From Planctomycetota bacterium (GTDB lineage Bacteria > Planctomycetota > PUPC01 > JACPCR01): DNA of 36,747 nucleotides. Below are positions 24,256 through 31,610 of this stretch, piece by piece (the first letter of the stretch is position 1; each line of letters starts with the position of its first letter). Under the pieces are notes generated by a model. That model did not search any database. It had not been told where the DNA came from and saw only the letters and a program-made list of their open reading frames with translations. A program made the translations under genes and the position numbers. Location of the stretch: positions 1 through 36,747 of the forward strand of contig JACPCR010000107.1 of the NCBI GenBank assembly GCA_016179685.1. Reading direction: 5' to 3'.

Positions 24256-25876
24256 AGAAGACGAGCGTCAAGGCGACGAAGGCGGTATAGACCTCTTCGT
24301 CGCTGCCGCTGAGGTCCTCGAGGCCCGAGCCGGGGTGGAGGACCGACGTGGCGACGGTGAAAATCATGTTTTCATTCAGAAAGGGCCGGTACTGGAGGGC
24401 GATGCCGTATTCAAGGCCGATGGAGGAATCGACCTCGTTGACGGCGAAACGCTTCTCGAGGGTATCCGTATGGGCGAAGCTGAAATAGTTGAGGGTCGGA
24501 ATAACGACGACCTTCGGGGTCACCTTGGCGTCGACTCGGAAATGGGCGATGAAGATGCCCGGGTTGACGAAATTAGACGGCTGGGCCGCCTTGGCCCGGA
24601 GGTTCGGATAGAAGCTGTTGCCATTGACGAGCACGCGGCCGCCGATGGCCTGGGCCTCTCGGACCCAGTAACTGAACCCGTTGCCAGCGAAATTCGGGTT
24701 ATCAAAGATACCGTCGAACCCGCCGGCATCGCCATCGTCCGCGTCCGAGTCGCCGGAGGCATAGGCCAGGGCGGTCCGGAACTCGAGCCAATCGTAGGGG
24801 TAGGCCACTTCGAGCGCGGCGAAATAGGCGCTGATATCGACGTCCCTGCCGGCCACGAAGTTGTTTTCCTGGTCGCCGAGCGCATAGTAGAAAGCGGGCG
24901 ACACCTTCAGGCGACCGATGTGGCCGTCGCCTGCCAGCCCGATGGTGTAGGAGTCCAGGTCCGTGTCCGCTCCTTTGCGGTCCCGGTCATACAGGAAACT
25001 CAACTCGGCAAAGAAACCCGGCCAGACGAAATCCTGGCAGATGAGGTTGGCGATGACGACGGACTGGTTGCGGGTGTCGAATTCATTGAAATTGCTGAAG
25101 GGGTCTTTTTCCTGCTGCTGGAACACGGCCAGATTCCACTGGGCCCGGTTCGAAGCGAAGGCCCCGAAGAGCCGGGCGCCCTGGTTCAGGTCATTGAAGA
25201 CGAACCCGCGGAAGTCGCTGACGAAGAATTGCCGGCCCACTCGCGTGGAAACGGAATCGTAATAATCATTGACGTCGAAAAGCTTCAACTCCACGAAGGC
25301 CTCCTGGAGCGCCCCATCAGACTCGAGGCGAGTATCGTCCAGATCGAGGTGCTGCAGATTAAATGCCCCGGTGACCTTGACCGACCAGTCTTTGGGCTTG
25401 AAAACGGTTTTTCCGTGAAACAGTTCAATGCTGGCGAAAAAGTTCTGGTTGGTGATGAACTCGTTGGCTTCAATCCCGTTTCCCTGGAAACGCTGCCGGC
25501 GCTCCGCGAGGGTGTCGCTGACGCCCGTGAACACGAAGAAGGTCTCATCGCCGATGATGGGAAAATCGCCTTTCAGCACGTTCTGGTGGTAGGGGTCCCA
25601 TAGCCCCCTGGAGAATTCCCAACGCTCCCACTGTGGCAGGGCGAGACGCCACCGGTCCTCGATGAGCCTGAAATGGCTATCCATCATCATGCCCCGGGGC
25701 GCCCCGGGCCTGGCCAGGCTGCGGCCCGAGCCCGCCTGGCGCGGCATCTCGGGCCACGCCGTCGGCTGCACAGGCTTCGACTCGGACGCCGCAGCATCCG
25801 GGGCCGCCGTCGGTTCGGCCTGCAAGGGAACAGAACCAAGAAGCCAAAGCACGGGAATCCAAAGGGTTCGAATCAT
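24254..25876 (-). CDS. Outer-membrane beta-barrel protein (alginate-export/porin-like)
   Basis: 540 residues. Signal peptide at 1-20 (LWLLGSVPLQA). After a proline/alanine-rich stretch the protein shows alternating amphipathic strands with frequent Tyr/Trp/Phe, loops rich in Asp/Gly/Asn (SGDSDADDGDAGGFDG), TRVGRQFFVSDFRGFVFNDL as in alginate-export-type barrels, and a terminal Phe (VALTLVF), the signature recognised by the Bam machinery. Likely a large outer-membrane channel. It precedes the decaheme cytochrome in the same direction and probably shares its promoter, so a porin-cytochrome conduit is plausible, though barrels of this type also export or import small molecules. No heme motif in this protein. 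Confidence 0.78.
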   Translation of the reverse strand: MIRTLWIPVLWLLGSVPLQAEPTAAPDAAASESKPVQPTAWPEMPRQAGSGRSLARPGAPRGMMMDSHFRLIEDRWRLALPQWERWEFSRGLWDPYHQNVLKGDFPIIGDETFFVFTGVSDTLAERRQRFQGNGIEANEFITNQNFFASIELFHGKTVFKPKDWSVKVTGAFNLQHLDLDDTRLESDGALQEAFVELKLFDVNDYYDSVSTRVGRQFFVSDFRGFVFNDLNQGARLFGAFASNRAQWNLAVFQQQEKDPFSNFNEFDTRNQSVVIANLICQDFVWPGFFAELSFLYDRDRKGADTDLDSYTIGLAGDGHIGRLKVSPAFYYALGDQENNFVAGRDVDISAYFAALEVAYPYDWLEFRTALAYASGDSDADDGDAGGFDGIFDNPNFAGNGFSYWVREAQAIGGRVLVNGNSFYPNLRAKAAQPSNFVNPGIFIAHFRVDAKVTPKVVVIPTLNYFSFAHTDTLEKRFAVNEVDSSIGLEYGIALQYRPFLNENMIFTVATSVLHPGSGLEDLSGSDEEVYTAFVALTLVF

Positions 25877-26301
25877 GGGTCTGGACCGGCGAGAAGTGGG
25901 GTCTGGCCACGGTGACGGAGATCACGCGCGGACGCGCTCCCGTCGAGAAACGAGAAAACGGTAGATGAGTAGGAAAACTCCGGGAAGCTTCGTCAGCCCG
26001 CGGAGATTGCCCGGGGTGCCTTTGAGGTCATCAACAGCGTGGATTATAGCATCACCGCCCGGCGATTGAAAGGCCCCGACTCCGTGGGTAAGAAAAGGCT
26101 CCGGGCATCCTTTAGGTACCAGGGAAAGTCCATCTTCAGGATGATCCTGCGGAAGGCAAGAATGGCCCCGTCCAGCGTAAGTCTCTGTTATTCAAGTAAC
26201 TAGACGGGAGCGACTTCTCATTTTCGTCTAACTTCTGCCCCTCATACCGCACGGGGAAGCGCAAGAGAACGCCCGGTAGGACGCACCGGGGTGCCGCAAC
26301 T
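25877..26301. other. Intergenic region with leader of the barrel-cytochrome operon
   Basis: 425 bases with no credible gene. It carries the predicted promoter at 26043-26071 (minus strand), giving a leader of about 160 bases. Near 26201-26230 TAGACG and CGTCTA flank GGAGCGACTTCTCATTTT, possibly a decayed member of the palindrome family. Nothing else recognised. Confidence 0.45.
26043..26071 (-). promoter_or_regulatory. Extended -10 promoter for barrel-cytochrome operon
   Basis: On the minus strand TTTCAA (26071-26066), 17 bases, then TATAAT (26048-26043) preceded by TGC, an extended -10. The -35 is weak but the -10 is perfect. Transcription would start near 26036 and run to the barrel gene at 25876. 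Confidence 0.5.
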
Positions 26302-26865
26302 TCATCCGGCTTGTGGGGGGCAGGTCGGCGTGCCAGTCGCCGCCGGCATTCGCAGCGTGCGCATCAAGCGGTCCAGGTAAAACGCGTCAACCATTCCGAA
26401 AAGGACCGAGCAGTGGTATTCAAGAATAGCCACGGCGGAATCGTTAACGAGTATCCAAATTTGATAATAATAACGCTGGTCCCCGCCTACGGTGGCCCTG
26501 GACTCCAGATGGATGCCTCGGGCAGTTCCGGCGGACATGACCTCGGTACGGGGATCATCCCATTGGATTTCCCTTTCGCGAGTGAGATTCGCCAGGATTT
26601 CCTCGGGCGAAAGAGGAAGATCGCGCCGGTCACGGACGCGCACCCGCAGGACGCCGTCCTTCTCGCGGCTCTGAAACAGCACATCCGGGCCGTCGGCACG
26701 CCGCTCCCATGCGGGCGGATAGCGGAACGAGAGCCTGTCGGCCGCATCCCTGAACGGCGTGCCGTCCTCGAGGGTGAATCGCTTGAGGCGGCCGAGAAGA
26801 ACGATCGCCCCAAACGAGAAGACGTAAAAGGCACCGATACCGATGACGAGGAGATACCATCCCAT
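26302..26865 (-). CDS. Membrane-anchored protein with PsbP/DcrB-like domain
   Basis: 187 residues. A single membrane helix at 3-25 (YLLVIGIGAFYVFSFGAIVLL) is followed by a soluble domain. LSFRYPPAWERR, VLRVRVRD and, near the end, YYYQIWILVNDSAVAILEYHC and AFYLDRLMRTLRM follow the pattern of PsbP/DcrB-like lipoprotein domains of unknown role (strand-loop-strand ending in a helix). The recognition is by pattern only. It is transcribed away from the TPR gene at 27003. Confidence 0.6.
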   Translation of the reverse strand: MGWYLLVIGIGAFYVFSFGAIVLLGRLKRFTLEDGTPFRDAADRLSFRYPPAWERRADGPDVLFQSREKDGVLRVRVRDRRDLPLSPEEILANLTREREIQWDDPRTEVMSAGTARGIHLESRATVGGDQRYYYQIWILVNDSAVAILEYHCSVLFGMVDAFYLDRLMRTLRMPAATGTPTCPPQAG

Positions 26866-26943
26866 GGAACGGGTCGCGAGAAAGGGCCCGCTTGAGCGTC
26901 CGGCGATGCGTCATGCGATCATGGCGGGGCCAGGGACCGGAAG

Positions 26944-26949
26944 TATAAT
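26944..26949 (+). promoter_or_regulatory. -10 element upstream of TPR gene
   Basis: A perfect TATAAT 54 bases before the ATG at 27003. No good -35 hexamer is found 16-18 bases further upstream, so this is a weak prediction. Confidence 0.3.
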
Positions 26950-27002
26950 TTCCTGGACTGAAGAGACGGCATGCTTCTCCCTTCCCCTCCATATCTTTCA
27001 GG

Positions 27003-28292
27003 ATGGACACGATTTTACAAGAGGCAGTGGATTTGATCCGGGAAGGCTATTGCGAGGATGCGCTGTCACGCCTGGATTTGATTCCCGCCGAGCGACTGGA
27101 TGATCCGGACCGCGTGGAATTTCTGTACTGGAAAGGGACGGCCCTGAGCCAGTTGGACCGGTTCGAGGAAGCGGAGGAAGTCCTCCGCGAGGGTATCGGC
27201 CGGTTTCCGGACGAGGGCAGGCTCTACCGGTCGCTGGGCCAGCTTTTTTCCGAGGCGGGCCGGGAGGAGCGGTGTCTGCTGTACTTTGCGAAGGCGGCGG
27301 AGCTCATGCCGGGTGATGCGGCCACGGCCTACGAGTGGGGATACGCTCTGTACAAGCTGGAGAAGGATTCGGCGGCGGTCGAACATTTTCGCGAGGCGCT
27401 GGCCATCAATCCGCGTTGCGCCTCCGCGGTCCAGTACCTCGGAGAGATTTATGAGTCCCAGGAGGAACAGGAGAAGGCCCTGGAAACGTACCAGGAATAC
27501 TTCCGCAGCGTGGACGACGATTACTCGCTTCTCGTGGAGGCAGCGATCTGCCTCTCCGACATGGAACGCTTCGAGGAGGCCGCCCGCTACTACGAGTGCG
27601 CCATCCAGGTCAATACACACTACGTTTACGCCTACTACAACTGGGCGGTGAGCCTATGGCGTTCCGGCCAGATGGACCAGGCCCTGGTGAAAATTCAGGA
27701 ATGCCTCGAGGTCGATCCGGAATTCCCCCTGGGCTGGATGTTGTGGGGCAGGCTGCAACTGGCCATGGGACAGACGGAGGATGCGCTGACCAAGCTTCAG
27801 GACGGGATGAATCTGGCGAGGGACGGGGATGAAGACAACGTCGAGATGATGTCCTGGTGCTACGAGGGCTACTTCGAGGCCATGGTCGAGATGCGGCGTC
27901 TGGAAGACGCCCAGGCCATTTTCTGGGAGGCCGCGCGGGCCAACTTGCTGACCCCCGCGATGCTCGAGCGCCACAACATGCTGTACGGCGAAGAATCGGA
28001 GAGTCTGTGCCTCTGGTGGGTGCTCGTGGACGTCCGACTCTTCGAGCCGGTGCCGGTCAATGAGCTCGACGGAGAAGAAGCGTCCGGCTACCTGTGCGGT
28101 TTCGATGTTCTGGCCCGGAATCCCGACGAGGCGGTGGACCTGGCCATCGAGTTCGAAAAGCAACTCGGGGAAGGCGAGGCGGTCGCCGAAGAATGCCTCG
28201 TCCAGGAGGAGGAGGCCAGGGGCTTCCCGGGCATCTCCTGGGTCTATCCGAACCGCAACTACTACAGCCACAGCCCCGACGAGGAGGGCTGA
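27003..28292 (+). CDS. TPR-repeat protein, cytoplasmic, unknown role
   Basis: 429 residues, no signal peptide. About seven tandem 34-residue helical hairpins occupy residues 1-310, for example DRFEEAEEVLREGIGRFPDE, SAAVEHFREALAINPRC, EKALETYQEYFRSVDDD and DQALVKIQECLEVDPEFP. The last 120 residues are acidic and not repetitive, ending in YPNRNYYSHSPDEEG. TPR proteins bind other proteins; nothing more specific is visible. It ends 12 bases from the stop of the convergent ligase gene. AGG precedes the start. Confidence 0.75.
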   Translation: MDTILQEAVDLIREGYCEDALSRLDLIPAERLDDPDRVEFLYWKGTALSQLDRFEEAEEVLREGIGRFPDEGRLYRSLGQLFSEAGREERCLLYFAKAAELMPGDAATAYEWGYALYKLEKDSAAVEHFREALAINPRCASAVQYLGEIYESQEEQEKALETYQEYFRSVDDDYSLLVEAAICLSDMERFEEAARYYECAIQVNTHYVYAYYNWAVSLWRSGQMDQALVKIQECLEVDPEFPLGWMLWGRLQLAMGQTEDALTKLQDGMNLARDGDEDNVEMMSWCYEGYFEAMVEMRRLEDAQAIFWEAARANLLTPAMLERHNMLYGEESESLCLWWVLVDVRLFEPVPVNELDGEEASGYLCGFDVLARNPDEAVDLAIEFEKQLGEGEAVAEECLVQEEEARGFPGISWVYPNRNYYSHSPDEEG

Positions 28293-28303
28293 GCGGCGAG
28301 GCC

Positions 28304-30196
28304 TCACGGCTCCAGCTCGTGTTGGAAGGGATCATCCAGGAAAATCGTCCGCTTCAGCGTCCGGTTGCGGATTTTGCCCCACCCGACGAGCACGTCGTAC
28401 TTGCGGTCCGCGGAGAGTGAAACGTAGTGGCCCCGGATATGGGCCCGTGTGAAACGCGGCGGTTTCTTTCTGGCCTCCTCCAGCTCGTCTTCCGTCGTGA
28501 TGCGCTCCACCATCTGGGTCTGCTCGAGCCAGCCGTAGTAGCCGCCCTCGCCGCTGATCTCGTGATAGCGGAGGTCCAGCTTCTTTACCTGGTAATACAG
28601 GTCGTAAAAGAACTGGAATTCCTCCGTCTCCAGCCCCGCCGATTCCGCCATCCGACGCAGGGTTTCGAATTCCTCCTCTCCGACCGCGGCCTTCAGACCG
28701 TCGAACGAGGAATCGCCGAAGTCCTGGCCCTCCCCGGTCAGGGACCGGAGCTTCTCGATGATCCTTCCCCACTGGCTGAACCGATGCCATGTGGTGCGTT
28801 CGAGGATGGCCGCGTCCATCATCCGTTTCTTGATCACCCAGTCGATGCGTCCGCACAGCGCCATGGGATTCTCATCGAGCCCGTGCAGGGTCTCTTCCCA
28901 GAGATCGACGATGCGCCGATCCTCCTCCTCCGCCTCCGGGCTCGACGAGACGAACCGTCGGGCCGCCGCGAGGTACTCCCGCTGGACCTGGAGTGCGGAC
29001 TTCTGTCCGCCGCGCCGGAGGTCCAGGAGCGCCCCATGGCCCAGCCGGGAAACCCGGCGCAGGGCCTGGACGGGTCTGCGGACCTCCAGGGCGCCGAAGT
29101 CGTAACCGGACTCAATCATTTTCAGCACGAGCCCCGTTGTGCCTACTTTCAGGTACTGAGACACCTCCGACATATTGGAATCGCTGAAGAGGATATGGAG
29201 ACGCTTGTGGCGCCTCAGCGGCGACCCGATTTCGAAGATGAAATTCTTGAGATCGTATATCGGCTTGTTCAGATCGTCCCAGAAAATCTTGGCCACCGAC
29301 CGAATGGCCAGGGCGCGCTGGGAAAGGTGGAGTCCCGGGGCCTCCTCCTCCAAGGCGAGGTAACCTGAGCCCGTGAAAAGGGGCCGGGTAATCAGGAACG
29401 GCGTGAGGCTCTTGCGGATGGGGCGGAACGTCGTCCGGCTGAGGATCGCCGAAAGGAGTGCAGCGGGCGGGAGGAACGAGAGCTGCGTGACGGAGTTGAG
29501 AATCTTGAACCATTCCTGCTCAGGGACCCGTTCCACGACTCGGAGCGGCGTCCGGAAGACGCGTTCGAGAAGGAGGAACGGCCATCCAACGAAAGGGAGG
29601 TTGGAGAGGATGGCGCTCAAGTAGGTCCCGATGAGGGAGGCGACGAAGAGGGCCAGCACGAGGAGGATGACCGTACAGAGCATCCACAGGATGGGCACGC
29701 CGATGGCCAGGACGACTAGCAGCGAGAGGGGATAAAGAATCCAGAGTGGCGGGTAGACCGGGTCGTCGACAAGGTAATTTTCGTGGCAGCCATAAGTGTT
29801 CCCGTGGGTGTCCGTGCTGTTTTTCCCGATGACGAGGCGGCCGACGAAGCCCTTGGTCGCGAGCCGCTCCTCGGTCTTCGAGACCAGATCGCGGAGAATC
29901 TCGTCGAGGCTTCGCTGGTAGATGAGGAGCTCGCGGGGGGAGAGGCACTCCGGGGTGCAGCCCTCGATCAGGCCCTGGTAATAGCTGTCACCACGGGCCT
30001 CGTAATGGAGCAGGAGGCTGTTGGCGAGGAATTGTCCCTGCTTGCGATACCAGGCCGGTGCACAGGCATAATGCTGCTGGAGGACATCCGAGAAGAGCTC
30101 GTAGATGTGCTTCTGGCTCGGGGTGGGACTACCCGGATTGAGAGGATAGTAAAGGAGCGCGTATTCCGTCTCCAGCCCGTAGATGCGCTTCTGCAT
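28304..30196 (-). CDS. pafA: PafA/Dop-family Pup-type ligase with membrane-spanning insert
   Basis: 630 residues from ATG 30196; MQKRIYGLETEYAL matches the family's N-terminal metal-binding strand. Other family blocks are GKNSTDTHGNTYGCHENYL, TPFLITRPLFTGSGYL, LHILFSDSNMSEVSQYLKVG, LVLKMIESG, GQKSALQVQREYL, RIDWVIKKRM, LDLRYHEI and DDPFQHEL. These enzymes join the C-terminal Glu of a small protein to lysines, or remove it (Dop). Between GCHENYL and FLITRPL lie residues 147-262, mostly hydrophobic, with two clear membrane helices (about 151-173 and 174-199) and further apolar stretches; actinobacterial PafA has none. The usual catalytic Asp block (D.GSHPEY.T.EC) is here altered to HYEARGDSYYQG...TPEC. 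An in-frame ATG at 30229 with GGAG upstream is an alternative start. Ligase versus deconjugase cannot be decided. Confidence 0.88.
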   Translation of the reverse strand: MQKRIYGLETEYALLYYPLNPGSPTPSQKHIYELFSDVLQQHYACAPAWYRKQGQFLANSLLLHYEARGDSYYQGLIEGCTPECLSPRELLIYQRSLDEILRDLVSKTEERLATKGFVGRLVIGKNSTDTHGNTYGCHENYLVDDPVYPPLWILYPLSLLVVLAIGVPILWMLCTVILLVLALFVASLIGTYLSAILSNLPFVGWPFLLLERVFRTPLRVVERVPEQEWFKILNSVTQLSFLPPAALLSAILSRTTFRPIRKSLTPFLITRPLFTGSGYLALEEEAPGLHLSQRALAIRSVAKIFWDDLNKPIYDLKNFIFEIGSPLRRHKRLHILFSDSNMSEVSQYLKVGTTGLVLKMIESGYDFGALEVRRPVQALRRVSRLGHGALLDLRRGGQKSALQVQREYLAAARRFVSSSPEAEEEDRRIVDLWEETLHGLDENPMALCGRIDWVIKKRMMDAAILERTTWHRFSQWGRIIEKLRSLTGEGQDFGDSSFDGLKAAVGEEEFETLRRMAESAGLETEEFQFFYDLYYQVKKLDLRYHEISGEGGYYGWLEQTQMVERITTEDELEEARKKPPRFTRAHIRGHYVSLSADRKYDVLVGWGKIRNRTLKRTIFLDDPFQHELEP

Positions 30197-30204
30197 GGAC
30201 GAAC

Positions 30205-30243
30205 AAAAAAGCCCGGAGGGCCTGGTCATGGCGCTCCGGGCTT
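30205..30243 (-). terminator. Intrinsic terminator between small tag gene and ligase
   Basis: Perfect 10-base stem AAGCCCGGAG / CTCCGGGCTT (30243-30234 with 30218-30209), 15-base loop, followed on the minus strand by TTTTTT (30210-30205). It stands 33 bases after the small gene's stop and eight bases before the ligase ATG at 30196. The loop contains the alternative ATG (30229-30227), and its GGAG lies in the stem, so folding would hide it. This arrangement should give much more small protein than ligase. Confidence 0.82.
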
Positions 30244-30276
30244 CCTTTCCAAAAGTCCGTCTAGGGGGTGAAGGTG

Positions 30277-30414
30277 TTACTCGGCGCCCTTGGGTACCTT
30301 CCAGCCTTCGACGTACTTCCGGGTCTCCTTCTTGCTGTCCTCCCGGATCTTCGTATAGACCGGGTCCTGAACGGCCGTCTTCCGGGTGCTCTTGGTCGTC
30401 AACGTCTTTTCCAT
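30277..30414 (-). CDS. Candidate Pup/UBact-like protein tag, 45 residues
   Basis: 45 residues, very polar: 11 Lys, 4 Arg, 7 Thr, 6 Glu, few hydrophobics, no cysteine, so probably disordered like Pup. The C-terminus reads RKYVEGWKVPKGAE; Pup ends in FVR-x-YVQKGG(Q/E), so the pattern Tyr-Val...Lys-Gly-(Gly/Ala)-Glu is similar and the free C-terminal Glu is what PafA-type ligases conjugate. It lies directly upstream of the ligase, with its own promoter (TTGATC-17-TATAAT), AAGGAGG five bases ahead of the ATG, and a terminator after it, all signs of high expression. It is shorter than Pup (about 64) and UBact (about 55-65 as I recall), and has Ala where Gly is usual. Alternative: an unrelated small basic protein. 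Confidence 0.75.
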   Translation of the reverse strand: MEKTLTTKSTRKTAVQDPVYTKIREDSKKETRKYVEGWKVPKGAE

Positions 30415-30490
30415 TTCTCCTCCTTCTCCGGAGCGCTTGCGTTGCAACACGACTCACTAGAAACGACACAATTTCTGCAAAAGCGTGGGG

Positions 30491-30519
30491 ATTATAACCG
30501 CGGTCCCTGCAAGGATCAA
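30491..30519 (-). promoter_or_regulatory. Consensus promoter of the small tag gene
   Basis: On the minus strand TTGATC (30519-30514), exactly 17 bases, TATAAT (30496-30491). Transcription would start near 30485, giving a leader of about 70 bases before the ATG at 30414. One of the best sigma-70 matches in the window. Confidence 0.65.
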
Positions 30520-30528
30520 CTGAAAACT

Positions 30529-30575
30529 AGTAGACGAGTTCGCAAGTGCGGGTGCGCTGATGAACAGGGGTGCTA
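30529..30575. repeat. Decayed palindrome at accA stop codon
   Basis: Left arm TAGACGAGTTCGCAAGTGC is nearly that of the 6181 copy (GTAGACGAGTTGGCAAGTGC), core GCGGGTGCGCT is intact, but the right arm TGATGAACAGGGGTGCTAGA no longer matches the left and instead resembles the right arm at 13820. The accA stop codon (30573-30575) lies at its edge. Confidence 0.65.
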
Positions 30576-31598
30576 GACGCCCTCGACGACGGACCCGATC
30601 CGGCGGTATCGGTAATAGCGTGCTCGGAGGAGCTCCTCCAAACCGGTCATCCGCAGTTCGGCCAGGTTTCGCAGAATGGCCGCCTTCAGGATTTCACTGG
30701 CGCGCCGGGGATCGCGGTGGGCGCCGCCGAGCGGTTCGGGAATGATTTCGTCCACGATGCCCTGGGTCATCAAACTTCGAGGGTCGAGCTTCAAGGCCTC
30801 CGCGGCCTCCCGCCGTTTGTCCGCGCTCTTCCACAGGATGGCCGAACATCCTTCCGGCGTAATCACGGAAAAATAGGAATTCTCCTGGGCGCAGACGCGG
30901 TCCGCCACGCCGATGGCCAGGGCCCCGCCGGAACCCCCTTCGCCGATGATGAGAGCCAGGATCGGGGTCCGCAACGACGCCATCGTCTTCAAGTTCTCTG
31001 CAATGGCCAGCGCCTGCCCCCGCTGCTCCGCACCGATCCCCGGGAACGCCCCTTGCGTGTCGATGAAGGTGACGACCGGGAGGCCGAGCTTTTCCGCCAG
31101 GAGCATCTTCAGGCGCGCCTTCCGGTATCCTTCGGGGTGAGCCATTCCGAAGTTCCGTTTTCCCTTTTCCTTCACCCCGCGGCCCTTTTCATTGGCCACG
31201 ATCATCACGGGATGGCCGTCCACCGTACCGAGGCCCGTGATGATGGCCCGGTCGTCCGCAAAGGCGCGGTCGCCGTGAAGCTCGATGAAACTCGAGAAAA
31301 TCTGCGAAATGTAGTCGCTGGCCGTGGGCCGGTCGCGATGCCGCGCCATGCAAATCCGATCCCAAGGCGAGAGATTCGCCACGAGCGCCCTCAGAATCTG
31401 GTCCTGCTGCTTCCGCAGCGTGGCGATGTTCTCGGCAAAGTCCACGCCGTGCTTCCGCGACAGCGCCTCCAGGTCCTTGATCTGACGCTCGATCTCGAAG
31501 ACCGCCCCGTCAAAGTCCGTGGGCCCGTTGACGGAGACACCCTCGCTCGCCTTCGGCTTCTTCACGCCGTTGTCCGCCTCCGGTGGAGTCTCGCCCAT
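30573..31598 (-). CDS. accA: Acetyl-CoA carboxylase carboxyltransferase subunit alpha
   Basis: 341 residues, usual length for AccA. With AccD it transfers the carboxyl group from biotin to acetyl-CoA, making malonyl-CoA for fatty acids; cytoplasmic. After a 30-residue variable N-terminus it shows FEIERQIKDLEALS, ICMARHRDRPTASDYI, FIELHGDRAFADD, VANEKGRG, FGMAHPEGYRKA, FIDTQGAFPGIGAEQRGQ, IGEGGSGGALAIGVAD and SVITPEGCSAILWK, the standard AccA blocks including the oxyanion glycines. GAGG lies close upstream of ATG 31598, only 12 bases after the kinase gene, so the two are co-transcribed. accD, accB and accC are not in the window. Confidence 0.95.
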   Translation of the reverse strand: MGETPPEADNGVKKPKASEGVSVNGPTDFDGAVFEIERQIKDLEALSRKHGVDFAENIATLRKQQDQILRALVANLSPWDRICMARHRDRPTASDYISQIFSSFIELHGDRAFADDRAIITGLGTVDGHPVMIVANEKGRGVKEKGKRNFGMAHPEGYRKARLKMLLAEKLGLPVVTFIDTQGAFPGIGAEQRGQALAIAENLKTMASLRTPILALIIGEGGSGGALAIGVADRVCAQENSYFSVITPEGCSAILWKSADKRREAAEALKLDPRSLMTQGIVDEIIPEPLGGAHRDPRRASEILKAAILRNLAELRMTGLEELLRARYYRYRRIGSVVEGV

Positions 31599-31610
31599 GC
31601 CCTACCTCGC

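Noticed and set aside
30197..30469. N-terminal extension of the ligase frame to 30469
   Set aside because: The extra codons are antisense-like, arginine-rich, and overlap the 45-residue gene in another frame; the family begins at MQKRIYG.
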